64,000 bases of DNA from Variovorax sp. PMC12 (GTDB taxonomy: Bacteria > Pseudomonadota > Gammaproteobacteria > Burkholderiales > Burkholderiaceae_C): contig NZ_CP027773.1 of assembly GCF_003019815.1 (NCBI RefSeq), positions 5,511,501-5,575,500 on the forward strand. Reading direction: 5' to 3'. The translations under genes were made by a program, and so were the position numbers. Shown piece after piece: positions 52,475 through 60,887 of this stretch (position 1 is the stretch's first letter; every line of letters begins with the position of its first letter). The notes beneath the pieces are model-generated. The model had not been told where the DNA came from and made no database searches. It saw only the letters and a program-made list of their open reading frames with translations.

Positions 52475-54070
52475 ATGACGATCTCGAACAACGCCATCCT
52501 GCCACAGCGCGTGGGCGGCGCTTCGATCAACATCGAAGACGAACTCGTGACCTACATGCGTTCGCTGGCTAGGACGTCCAATCGCAAGATCGAGGCAGTC
52601 CTTTCCTGGTATGGGCTGCGAGGGGGAAAGCGGCTAACGCTTGAAGATATCGGCGATCAATTGGGCGTCACTCGCGCTCGGGCGCAGCAGATGATCAATG
52701 GCGCGTTTCGAACGGCCATCCTCGCAAAGCCACTGTCTGTGCTCGCCGCTGTCTCGCAACTGCTAAGCGAGCAGCAGTGCATTCGTGGCGATGAGTTGCT
52801 GCGATTGCTGTCGGCCAACGGCATCACCTGGCCCGGAAGCATGGATGGCCTGCTGGTATTGCTGCACGAGGCGAATCTGTGCACAGGGGTGGGCTTGTAC
52901 ACAGCGTCTTTTCAGAGCACCACCCGCGGTGTCGTGGCCGAGCCCGCCTCCCTGTACCTGGGCCGAGAGCGATTCGTCGAGATGTTGAGGCGATGCTTCA
53001 AGGAGGCCTCCGATCTGCCGGGGCAACTTGGTATCGCCAACTTGAGGGACCTCGCCGCCCGCAGCAATTGGCCGCCTGATAGCGAACGCTTCGTGCGCAG
53101 CGCCATCAAAGCCTCGGGGGTCACCTGGTTCGATGAGCAGGGCGAGGACTTCTGGTATGTCTTCGAGACCCGCGCCAACACGCTGTTCAGTCTGCTGGCA
53201 AAAGTGTTCGCGGTGATCGATGCGGCCGAGATCTCGCAACTTGGACCTGTGCTGTCCAATGCTCTTCGCAAGCGCTCGCAGGCCTATGAATATCCGAGTG
53301 TGCCTGTCATCGAGTCGTACCTGCGCAATTCCGTTTACCTGATCCGACACGAGGAGATTGTGACCTGGGCCGGACGCGAGGCGCAGGACGGCACAAGCCA
53401 TCAATTGGCGCCGATTGAACGCGACACGGTGCAATTCCTGTCCGCGGTGCCGTACACAACGTATCCCGCCTTAAAAGAACACCTGCAGGGAAAAGGCTAC
53501 GGTGATCCGGCGATCGTCAAAGCCACCATGAGTTCCGCGCTGGTCCAAGTGGACAGAAGCGCGGGACGCCAGAACTACCTGTACCGGCTTGTGCCGGCCG
53601 CACACATGCCGGTCGTCGACCAGAATGCAGCGCGCTACGCGCAGTTCGTGGCCAAGCTGGGTGAACTGCTTGAGCACGGAACGGACGAGGAAGTCGAAGG
53701 CACGCGTCGCAAGGAACAGGGGCTTCTGCAGGATTGGCTGTTCGCAGGCAAGAAGGAGCAGTGCTGCGCCATGTGCGGGCGCACTTTCTCAGTTGGCGCG
53801 CTGGTGACGGCGCACAAGAAAAGGCGGGCCGACTGCGTAGCCGCAGAGCGGCTTGATCCGCACATCGTCATGCCGCTGTGCACCTTCGGTTGCGACTACC
53901 TATACGAGCGCGGCTATGTGTACTTCGACGGCTTCGAGATGGTGGCGAACCAGGACATGACCGCTGCAACTGCTGACTGGAAAGCCGCACAGGATCTGGC
54001 CGGACGGTCGTTGCACAGTTTATTTCGCGCCGGCGGCTCGAAGTACTTGCGCGGCAAGCCAGCCGTCTAA
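52475..54070 (+). CDS. Sigma-70 region-4-like HTH protein with C-terminal HNH-like nuclease domain
   Basis: A 531-residue protein without a named family that I can give. Residues 35-80 look like sigma region 4 (AVLSWYGLRGGKRLTLEDIG then DQLGVTRARAQQMINGAF). The middle (about 90-400) has repeated winged-helix-like segments, recalling HARE/wHTH arrays. Near 430-495 is a zinc-bound HNH-like module: CxxC (CAMCGRTF), AHKKRR, VMPLCTFGCDYLYERGYVYF, similar to the HNH_2 layout. GGAG lies seven bases before ATG 52475. It converges on the STAND ATPase in a lower-GC island. A DNA-targeting defence role is inferred, not shown. Confidence 0.75.
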   Translation: MTISNNAILPQRVGGASINIEDELVTYMRSLARTSNRKIEAVLSWYGLRGGKRLTLEDIGDQLGVTRARAQQMINGAFRTAILAKPLSVLAAVSQLLSEQQCIRGDELLRLLSANGITWPGSMDGLLVLLHEANLCTGVGLYTASFQSTTRGVVAEPASLYLGRERFVEMLRRCFKEASDLPGQLGIANLRDLAARSNWPPDSERFVRSAIKASGVTWFDEQGEDFWYVFETRANTLFSLLAKVFAVIDAAEISQLGPVLSNALRKRSQAYEYPSVPVIESYLRNSVYLIRHEEIVTWAGREAQDGTSHQLAPIERDTVQFLSAVPYTTYPALKEHLQGKGYGDPAIVKATMSSALVQVDRSAGRQNYLYRLVPAAHMPVVDQNAARYAQFVAKLGELLEHGTDEEVEGTRRKEQGLLQDWLFAGKKEQCCAMCGRTFSVGALVTAHKKRRADCVAAERLDPHIVMPLCTFGCDYLYERGYVYFDGFEMVANQDMTAATADWKAAQDLAGRSLHSLFRAGGSKYLRGKPAV

Positions 54071-54385
54071 CCCCTTTCAGCTTGGTGCACCTCTGCTCGT
54101 CGAAGCGGCACGGGATTTCCGAGCAGACGGAAATCTTCGGCGCTCGCTGGCGACCGCGCTGGCGTAAGCGCGAGCCGGCCGCTCCGAACGGCTGCAGTCT
54201 AGTGTCGGGCGAACTGGTGGTACCGGCCAGATGCGGAGTCGCTGGTGCTGCTCGCGGGCCTGTTCTACTTGATCCTCAACTTGCGATAGGGGTCGCTCCT
54301 GAAAATGCATGCACAAGGTTCCTGCAGGACAGAGTGAAAAACTGCTAGAGCACCGCCCAGCTCACACCGAGCGCAACCCGAGTTG
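54071..54385. other. 315-bp convergent intergenic region
   Basis: Lies between the stops of the HNH-like and STAND genes. Short frames on both strands (such as 54082-54348) have no recognisable features and biased composition. No clear rho-independent terminator with a T-run is visible. Confidence 0.5.
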
Positions 54386-57300
54386 CTATTCAAAGCGCTC
54401 ATTGCGCGCCTGATGCTCCTCGAGCTCCCGCCTCGTCTCGCGGTCAATCGTGAGCATCACACGGCTTCTCCAACTCGCGACAACATTGGCATTCTCGGGC
54501 CCCAGTACGTCCGCCAACTGATCCAACAAAGGTAGTCGCTGCCGGATGGTTTCCGCCCGAGAGCCACTCCATCCAGAAGGCTCCACAAGTTCCACGAGTA
54601 CCGCACCGACTGCCACAGGATCGGGTGAGTTTTGAAGCAGCGTCAGGACACGCTCGGACCACCTCGGGGCCTGGTTGCTCTCCGCGACGGCAAATGCAGG
54701 CAATAACGGCGCGACCCGAAGCCATCTCTGCGGTGATCCGGTGCGACACCAGTTCATGAGCGCATCGATCGGAATTTCGGTCAATGCGCTGGTTCTACGG
54801 CCCCCAGCCAGTGCGTAGCGACGCATGTAGTAGTTGTCGGTGTCGTCCTCATCGCCCACCAGCGCATTCAAGGCAAGGTGTGGCTGAACCTTGAACAAGG
54901 CCGCAATTGTTTCGGTGAGGTCATAGCGCGAGAACCTGTGGTCGTCGAACTTCTGGCGCAACGTCGAGAGCAGGGTGCGTGCCGTCGATTCCCCTTCAGG
55001 TCTGCAAAGGAATTTTTTGATCACGCCGGAGAGCTCGTGATCCAGACGATGATGCGGGTTGGCTAGGGAAGCGTTCGCGATCAACGTATGAGCGGCCGCC
55101 GTCACGAGGGGGCCGATCGGATGGTCCTTGCCATGGATGTGCATATATAGAACGTCGATGGCGACACTAAGACCATCCGGCTTGATGCTCAATTTCTGCA
55201 GTAGCCCGGCAAGAAGGTCGTCCGACAAGTGTTCGGTTGCGCGGCCGAACGCAAGATGCCGGAATACCCACGCGGTCACGGCAGGGTTGTCCATGGACGT
55301 AAGCAGGCGACTGCATCCTGACTCGTCGAGCGGGGCGCTCAACTGAAGTACTGGAACCCACGGTGCGAGAGCTGCGCGGCCCATCGCCTCATCGAGGCAG
55401 CGCTCGAATGTGCCTCGATCCCGGCCATGCGTCGCATGCAGAAAACCACGGAGGATTTGGACACTTCGCTGCTCTTCAGGTGTGTCTTCAAAGGCGCTTG
55501 TCACTGCCGCCCAACAGGCGCTCAACGACTCCACGGCGTCGGCCAAGCCTGCCCCAAAGCTCCAATGCCGACCTTGCTGATTCGTGACAAGCAGAGGCAG
55601 AAGGACATCGAAGGCTCCCGGGTCATTGGCGACGAGCTCGCCAAGCTCCTTCGCGCGCACTTCAGCAAGCTCGTAGCCAGAGACGGCGTCCTCCCCCTCA
55701 ACGTAGTCAAGCCCGGAGGCGTAGTCAACCAGCACCGTGGCCTTCACACGGGCGACGAGCGTCTTCGGACGAGCGCGCTCCTCCAGCTTCTTAAGCCGTT
55801 GGAGCACGGCGGCGTGCAGCGACTTTTCGTCGAACCGGATGGTTTCCCGGATGCCCAGCCATCCACGCTCCCAGCCCAAGTCAATCAGCCGCTCAGCGAC
55901 GGGCTCCAGCACGTCCGCCATACCCGCAACTGACCAGAGCGTCCGAAAGCGCTTCGCCAAAAGATCTCGCGCGTCGGAGGCCCGTGGCCCGCTTCCCGTG
56001 GCCACCTCGGCGGCGAGATTGATAAAGGTAGCGAACCACTCGCGGATCGCTTTTCCTTCCGGGTTGGAGCCATAGTCGCGCACACGAGCGCCGAATTCGA
56101 ACTCGTAGCTTGACGAGAAGTGATGCGCCTCCATGGTGGAGTCAAGTGCTTTCAAGCCAATTTTCCCCAACACTTCGTCACCAGACTCCAATGTTTCTCG
56201 GATCCAATTCGCGCGTTGTTCCGTTGTAGCGTGCGTGCCCGAAAGGTAGAGCGTAAAGAGGGATGCAATTACGGATCGGGTGGGCTCCATACGCTCATCC
56301 TCAGCCTCAGTGCGAGCAAAGGCGACGAGGACAGACAGACATTCGTCGAAGTACTTTGGCTCGTAGGCAATGGATCGGACCAGTCGAACAAAGCGCGTGC
56401 GTGAGGGTGCTTTCGCTGACAGTAGCTCTGCCGCTGCAGGCCCCTCGACGGCTCGCTTGATAGCGGATAAGGTTCCCGCAGGAGAAACCGGCGCAATGTT
56501 GGACAGAACTTCCAGCAGGAATGGGGAGAGGCCCGCTACGTCCCCTAGTAGACCGCCCTCAGCCAGCCAGCCTTTGGCGAATCTCTGGGCAGATGGTGAG
56601 GTGTGCAGGTAGCCTAGCCGCCGAGAGAAAGAGCGCAGCAATCGATCTTGGGGCGCCACCAGCTTCGCGTGCAGCAGTGAGTGTGGAATGGAATCGAGCG
56701 CTTGCGCCGCAAGCGGGTTCGCGATCGCATGAGGAAGAATGGCGCGCCACTTGCTTCGGCGCTGTGCCAGGCCGCGCTGCTGGAGGTCATTCACAAGCCG
56801 GTAGAGCGTCAGGGGCGAGATTTCAGCGAGTGCGGATAGCGCACTGAGCTCGCCTTCTAGGTCTTCTCCATCGAACGAATAGACAAGGGCACATGCCTCG
56901 GCGGCGACCTTCAGTTCGTGATGCACTTCCTTGCCGAGCCAGAAGAGGCGATCGAACAAGGCGCGATCGGTCAGACCAGCGAGCGAGTCATTGGAGCCCA
57001 TCGTATTGGCCAAGGCGATTGCGACACGGGAGTTGCCATCTGCGAAATCGGTGATGGTCTGGGCATTGACTTGCGAGATCTGCGGAAATTGCTGCTCGAT
57101 GACTTTCGCGATGAGGTCTGGGGACGCCGCGTCAAGTTGAAAGACGCTTGTCTCAAGAGGCAAGTCCTCGCGAATGTCGTATTCGATCGTCAACAGGCTC
57201 ACGCGATCAGAGATCTTGCAGCGCGCAGTGAGTTGACCGTGAAGTTCGGAGCCACAGTTGTCGACGACCAGAATCGCTCTGCGGCGCGAGGCAAGCAGTT

Positions 57301-58393
57301 CGTCGAGCAGTGCCAAGGGGGTCGGGTTGGAGCCTTCCCCTGTATCGGTATAGATCGCATGGTCCTGCGGGAGCGCCTCGGGGGCTGCCTCCTCTTCGAA
57401 GAGCGCCTGCGCAAAGCGCGTCTTCCCGACACCGGACAGGCCAGTCAAGCGAATTGAGGTCCCCCCAGTTCTGAGCATGGACCTGATCTTATGGAGGCCG
57501 TGGGTCAACGTGAGGCCGTTTTCCCGATCATGAGGGTCAAACAACCGGTGTTTCTCATCGGGAAGGAAGGGCTGCGCCTTGCCATCACGCGTGTTCGACC
57601 ACTGACCATAAGGACGCCAACCCTGAAGGGCGCGTCCCAACTGGCTTCGGACCCATGCGACAACACCAGGATGCCGATTGGTCCAGTCGGCCAATCTCCT
57701 TGCGTCGTAATAGTCGACAAGGGCGGTCGCGGCTTCAGCTTCGCCGGCCACCGCGGCTTTCATTGCTGTGACGCGCCGCTGGTACTCGGCATCTGCCGCA
57801 GCGTCGGATGTCGCGATGATGTAGGCACCGTTTCGTTGGACCAACTCCTTTATAGAGGATCGTAGAACGCCCCCTGGGCACATCTCTTTCTGGATCTCAT
57901 TCAGTCCCATCTTGGTCGCTTTGACCTGGAAGCCGACAACGCTTCGCTCGAAGTGGGACTTTTCGGCGTCCTGCTCGGAGAGCTGAACCCTGACGTCGAT
58001 GCCTCCGTCAGGTGCACGCTGGTCGCCTCCCCATGTCACCGCCATCGGCGGGAGTACGGCGTCAGCCAAGCGGGCGAAACAAAGTCGCGCAATCAGGCCT
58101 CGAAGATCGGTGTCGGACAGGTCCGCAATATCTCGGGGGGAGATTTCGAAAAGTGTCTGAGCGCCTTGGGGTGTCGGCTTGCTCTTTTTGGGGCGAGCTC
58201 CTCTGGATTGCCCCCGGGTCACTTGGAGGTCGCCGCTGTCTTCCAGTGCGCGCACGTGCTTCTGCGCCGCACTTCGCGACGCAAACCCACAGGCTGTCGC
58301 GATCTCGTCAAGCGTGGGTGGGCGCCCGTCCGCTTCTACTCTGGCATGGATGAATGCCAAGACTTCACGCCTGCGGTCGCTTGATTTGTTCAT
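54386..58393 (-). CDS. Avs-like STAND ATPase with LexA-type wHTH and PD-(D/E)XK nuclease domain
   Basis: A 1,335-residue multidomain protein. Residues 5-62 are a LexA-type winged helix (REVLAFIHARVEADGRPPTL then IATACGFASRSAAQKHVRAL). Residues 90-200 have the Mrr-like nuclease pattern GGIDVRV (Asp133) then FQVKA (Gln156, Lys158). A P-loop ATPase follows: Walker A GLSGVGKT at 318-325 and Walker B ILVVDN at 374-379. The remaining 800 residues are helical, without TM segments, and probably act as a sensor or scaffold. Nuclease + STAND + long helical C-terminus is the layout of Avs anti-phage proteins; the leading LexA-like domain is unusual. Start at ATG 58393, where the operator-like repeats begin. 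Confidence 0.85.
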   Translation of the reverse strand: MNKSSDRRREVLAFIHARVEADGRPPTLDEIATACGFASRSAAQKHVRALEDSGDLQVTRGQSRGARPKKSKPTPQGAQTLFEISPRDIADLSDTDLRGLIARLCFARLADAVLPPMAVTWGGDQRAPDGGIDVRVQLSEQDAEKSHFERSVVGFQVKATKMGLNEIQKEMCPGGVLRSSIKELVQRNGAYIIATSDAAADAEYQRRVTAMKAAVAGEAEAATALVDYYDARRLADWTNRHPGVVAWVRSQLGRALQGWRPYGQWSNTRDGKAQPFLPDEKHRLFDPHDRENGLTLTHGLHKIRSMLRTGGTSIRLTGLSGVGKTRFAQALFEEEAAPEALPQDHAIYTDTGEGSNPTPLALLDELLASRRRAILVVDNCGSELHGQLTARCKISDRVSLLTIEYDIREDLPLETSVFQLDAASPDLIAKVIEQQFPQISQVNAQTITDFADGNSRVAIALANTMGSNDSLAGLTDRALFDRLFWLGKEVHHELKVAAEACALVYSFDGEDLEGELSALSALAEISPLTLYRLVNDLQQRGLAQRRSKWRAILPHAIANPLAAQALDSIPHSLLHAKLVAPQDRLLRSFSRRLGYLHTSPSAQRFAKGWLAEGGLLGDVAGLSPFLLEVLSNIAPVSPAGTLSAIKRAVEGPAAAELLSAKAPSRTRFVRLVRSIAYEPKYFDECLSVLVAFARTEAEDERMEPTRSVIASLFTLYLSGTHATTEQRANWIRETLESGDEVLGKIGLKALDSTMEAHHFSSSYEFEFGARVRDYGSNPEGKAIREWFATFINLAAEVATGSGPRASDARDLLAKRFRTLWSVAGMADVLEPVAERLIDLGWERGWLGIRETIRFDEKSLHAAVLQRLKKLEERARPKTLVARVKATVLVDYASGLDYVEGEDAVSGYELAEVRAKELGELVANDPGAFDVLLPLLVTNQQGRHWSFGAGLADAVESLSACWAAVTSAFEDTPEEQRSVQILRGFLHATHGRDRGTFERCLDEAMGRAALAPWVPVLQLSAPLDESGCSRLLTSMDNPAVTAWVFRHLAFGRATEHLSDDLLAGLLQKLSIKPDGLSVAIDVLYMHIHGKDHPIGPLVTAAAHTLIANASLANPHHRLDHELSGVIKKFLCRPEGESTARTLLSTLRQKFDDHRFSRYDLTETIAALFKVQPHLALNALVGDEDDTDNYYMRRYALAGGRRTSALTEIPIDALMNWCRTGSPQRWLRVAPLLPAFAVAESNQAPRWSERVLTLLQNSPDPVAVGAVLVELVEPSGWSGSRAETIRQRLPLLDQLADVLGPENANVVASWRSRVMLTIDRETRRELEEHQARNERFE

Positions 58394-58394
58394 G

Positions 58395-58432
58395 GAGAAC
58401 AAATGTACTCTTCGCTGAGAACATTTGTCCAC
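58395..58432 (-). promoter_or_regulatory. Promoter with tandem operator-like repeats for the STAND gene
   Basis: GAGAACAAATGTACTC (58395-58410) and GAGAACATTTGTCCAC (58417-58432) are near-palindromic repeats 22 bp apart. Both resemble the GAAC-N4-GTTC form of Gram-positive-type LexA/DinR boxes. On the minus strand TGGACA and TACATT, 18 bp apart, form a credible -35/-10 pair that these repeats cover. The predicted start of transcription is within about 3 bases of the ATG, suggesting a leaderless mRNA. Confidence 0.6.
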
Positions 58433-58644
58433 TTTTTCGGGGTGCCTGCGAAACGCGACCAAGGCTGGAGCTGGACTGCGACGTGCGCGGATCTCGCGAA
58501 AGATAAATTCTTGGGGTAAATCGACTGACGAATTGCAGCGCGAGTACGCGGCGGCCCTTTTTGATGCCGCGCTGCTCCGTCACGCGCCGCAGCTCAGCCT
58601 GTGAGACCTGCGCTTGCCCCTAGCCCTGAGTACGCCTTGATCCG

Positions 58645-58832
58645 TTAAAAAAGGCTGTGATGGCTAGCGCCGATCCGGGCGGAGAGATCGGCCACTCGAT
58701 GGCCTCGCTCCATGATCTGCTTGACTATCTCGATCTTGAATTCTTCTGGGCAGAGTTGCTTGCTGTGCATGGCATATCCGATTGGGCCTCAGTTTGAAGC
58801 TCGAAGGTGTCTACTGGGTCCGAGGCGATTCA
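58645..58832 (-). mobile_element. IS3-family remnant (left end and truncated orfA)
   Basis: From ATG 58770 a 41-codon frame reads HSKQLCPEEFKIEIVKQIME then GHRVADLSARIGASHHSLF and stops. This is the N-terminal helix-turn-helix of an IS3-family OrfA, cut off where WIK... should follow. Upstream, TGAATCGCCTCGGACCCAGT (minus strand, ending at 58832) looks like the IS terminal repeat. No orfB is present, so the element is dead. Confidence 0.75.
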
Positions 58833-58959
58833 GCCTGTACTTGGCGAATGACCAATGTCAGATGAGCAGCGGCCATACCTTGCACGGTCAGTCGAATGAC
58901 TGGTCCTGTTAGAAGCGGCCGTCCAGACCGTCGTCCGCGAATGCCTCTGACCAGTCTGA

Positions 58960-59190
58960 AATAGCCATTCGCTCAAAGAGGCTCGAAGACCTCCACGCCG
59001 GCGAAACCTCCATCAGCCAAGCATCGAGATCATCGAAATGTCCGGTCGCGCAGGCGATGTGTTCCTGATGGACTTGCGCGCGCCGCACACTCCATCGGTC
59101 AACTCGACGAAGAACGTGCAACTGATGGCCACCACGCGCTTCTTCTTCGGTCGGCCTTCGCGCCAAGCCCTTCCGCATCACATTTTTTAA
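58960..59190 (+). pseudogene. Phytanoyl-CoA dioxygenase (PhyH) family, C-terminal fragment
   Basis: A 76-codon open stretch ending at TAA 59190. It contains EMSGRAGDVFLMDLRAPHTP and NSTKNVQLMATTRFFFGRPS, the pattern of the last strands of PhyH-type Fe(II)/2-oxoglutarate dioxygenases. These include the second metal His (in APHTP) and the 2OG-binding Arg region. The rest of the gene is missing and a stop lies directly upstream, so it is a relic. Confidence 0.6.
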
Positions 59191-59220
59191 AAAAAGTGCA
59201 CGCCAGCTCTGTCGGCCCTT

Positions 59221-59590
59221 TCAACCCAAATCCTCAATACCCCGCCCCGGATCAACCACATCCGTCGGCTCTTCCCCCTCCGCCACACGCAGGATGTCCG
59301 CCGCACTCTGCCGCGCAGACAAAGAGGGAATCGCAACCAAAGCCAGATGCGGCGTGATCAGTACATGCTTCATTCCACACAGCAGATCATCGGCCGGCAG
59401 CGACTCGCGCCCGAACACATCAAGAGTCGCGCTGCCCGTGTGCCCGCTCTGGAGCAGTGCGGGCAGCGCGGCCTGACGCCGACCAACGCCCCGCGGGCCA
59501 CGTTCGACAAGGCGGCGCCGGGGCGCTGGCGCTCAAGCCGTGCGCGGTCGAAAAGGCTCTTTTGGTCTGCGATCCGATGCGCTCGCGATC
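59221..59590 (-). pseudogene. D-2-hydroxyacid dehydrogenase, frameshifted C-terminal fragment
   Basis: Read on the minus strand, one frame gives SLFDRARLERQRPGAALSNV then ARGALV. After a frame change near 59480 it continues ALPALLQSGHTGSATLDVFG and KHVLITPHLALVAIPSLS. These are the catalytic-Arg, Glu and His blocks of a D-2-hydroxyacid dehydrogenase. The N-terminal two thirds are gone, and an in-frame stop precedes the fragment. It abuts the dddY stop. Confidence 0.72.
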
Positions 59591-59609
59591 ACCCGCGCAA
59601 TCACCGAAG

Positions 59610-60815
59610 TCAGGGTTTCCAGTCGCGAACGTTGCAGACCGTCTTGGTGCCTGGGCCCATGTCCTTGACCTCGCCGGCCCCAGCGGCTGGTTGGCATGGC
59701 CGGGTCGACTGCTCGTTGTCCATGGCAGAGGAGCGCGCCCACACGGAGACCAGGCCGGAGTTCTCGATGGTCTGGTTGCAGCCCTCGCGTGCGTGAAAGG
59801 CGTGAATGGCATTTCGTTCAAAGTAGGTCAGCCACTCCTTGTTCGAATCGGTGTTGGCGAACCATTTCTTCCACCGGCCGTTCGAGCCGTCGATTTCGAC
59901 TGTCCAGCCCTTGTCGCCGCGCTTCTGACGAAACTGGTCGCTGTCCCAATTCATCACCATGTATTTGTTCTGGTCGATGCACTGCGGCTTGGTCAGTGTT
60001 GCGTACATCTCTTGCGGGTGGTGATAGTGGAACGGGTAGGTCGTGTTGAACAGCTGAGCCGTCATGCCGATCTCGGCGCCCACGGTTTCCCCGTCGATCT
60101 CCTTGATGCGCAGGTTGCCCCATGGTCCCATGACCTCTGCGTAGAGGTAGCCGCCGCGGAAGCGTTCGCTGCCCGCGGCCTTGTTTTCGGCATAGAAGGG
60201 AATCCAGCCGACCGAAGACCATAGCGTCGGCAGTCCGTTGATGCTCACGTCCTTGGCCCAATGGACGCTCGTGTCGGTCCGCGAAGTGACGGCGACGAAG
60301 TTCTCGTTGAACTCCAGGCCGGCCTTGCCCACTTCGCCGCCCATCTTCTTGTAGAAGTCGGTGAGCAGTGGACGGTTGAGCCACTTGGCCGTTGCCGACA
60401 GGTTCCTGGTCTGCTCGCTGGGCGTGTAGAGGGGAAATTCCTTGTAGTTCTTCTGGGTGTCGAAGCACGCCTTTGCCTTCTCCGGCTCCGCCAGGACGGC
60501 TCTCACGTGCTTGGCCATCAGCTCGACGTCACGGTACTTGAGCACGCATCGCGTCTGCGCCTTTCCGGTTTGAGAGCTGTATGTCTGAACGGTTGCCTGC
60601 GCAGAGTCCTTGCATTGGCCCGTTGGCGTTTCGATGGTCTTCAGGAACTGGCCCAGGTAGGTGAGCGACTCGTTCCAGAACTGGTCCACCAACTTTTGCT
60701 CTTCGGGCGTGTGGTTCACAGGTACCACGTCGTCCTGGCACTTGAAGTCGGCCGCGAAAGCATGGACGGATACGAGTGCGCTGCCGATGAGGCAGCTCAG
60801 AATGCGTTTGCTCAT
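59610..60815 (-). CDS. dddY: Periplasmic DMSP lyase DddY
   Basis: A 401-residue exported cupin enzyme that cleaves dimethylsulfoniopropionate to dimethyl sulfide and acrylate. The Sec signal is residues 1-21 (cleavage HAFA-ADF). The metal/catalytic block FHYHHPQEMY gives His263, His265, Glu269 and Tyr271. A second His338 (NAIHAF) and Tyr225 (YLYAE) fall at the positions I recall for characterised Acinetobacter DddY. Length and signal match DddY. GGAGACAAAC precedes the ATG. It is downstream of acuN-, acuK- and acuI-like genes, as expected from the acuNK-dddY link known in Alcaligenes. Export means acrylate is made outside the cytoplasm. Confidence 0.9.
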   Translation of the reverse strand: MSKRILSCLIGSALVSVHAFAADFKCQDDVVPVNHTPEEQKLVDQFWNESLTYLGQFLKTIETPTGQCKDSAQATVQTYSSQTGKAQTRCVLKYRDVELMAKHVRAVLAEPEKAKACFDTQKNYKEFPLYTPSEQTRNLSATAKWLNRPLLTDFYKKMGGEVGKAGLEFNENFVAVTSRTDTSVHWAKDVSINGLPTLWSSVGWIPFYAENKAAGSERFRGGYLYAEVMGPWGNLRIKEIDGETVGAEIGMTAQLFNTTYPFHYHHPQEMYATLTKPQCIDQNKYMVMNWDSDQFRQKRGDKGWTVEIDGSNGRWKKWFANTDSNKEWLTYFERNAIHAFHAREGCNQTIENSGLVSVWARSSAMDNEQSTRPCQPAAGAGEVKDMGPGTKTVCNVRDWKP

Positions 60816-60887
60816 GTTTGTCTCCTTGGATACTGCAAAGGAACAGAAGCCGGGTCGCCCTCGAACAGGCGAGGCCGCTTTCTGAAC

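Noticed and set aside
54082..54348. An 88-codon plus-strand frame between the convergent defence-type genes
   Set aside because: No recognisable pattern or ribosome site; lies wholly in intergenic sequence.
58909..59181. A 90-codon minus-strand frame with a Met start
   Set aside because: The opposite strand reads as a PhyH relic with much better family fit, so this is its shadow.
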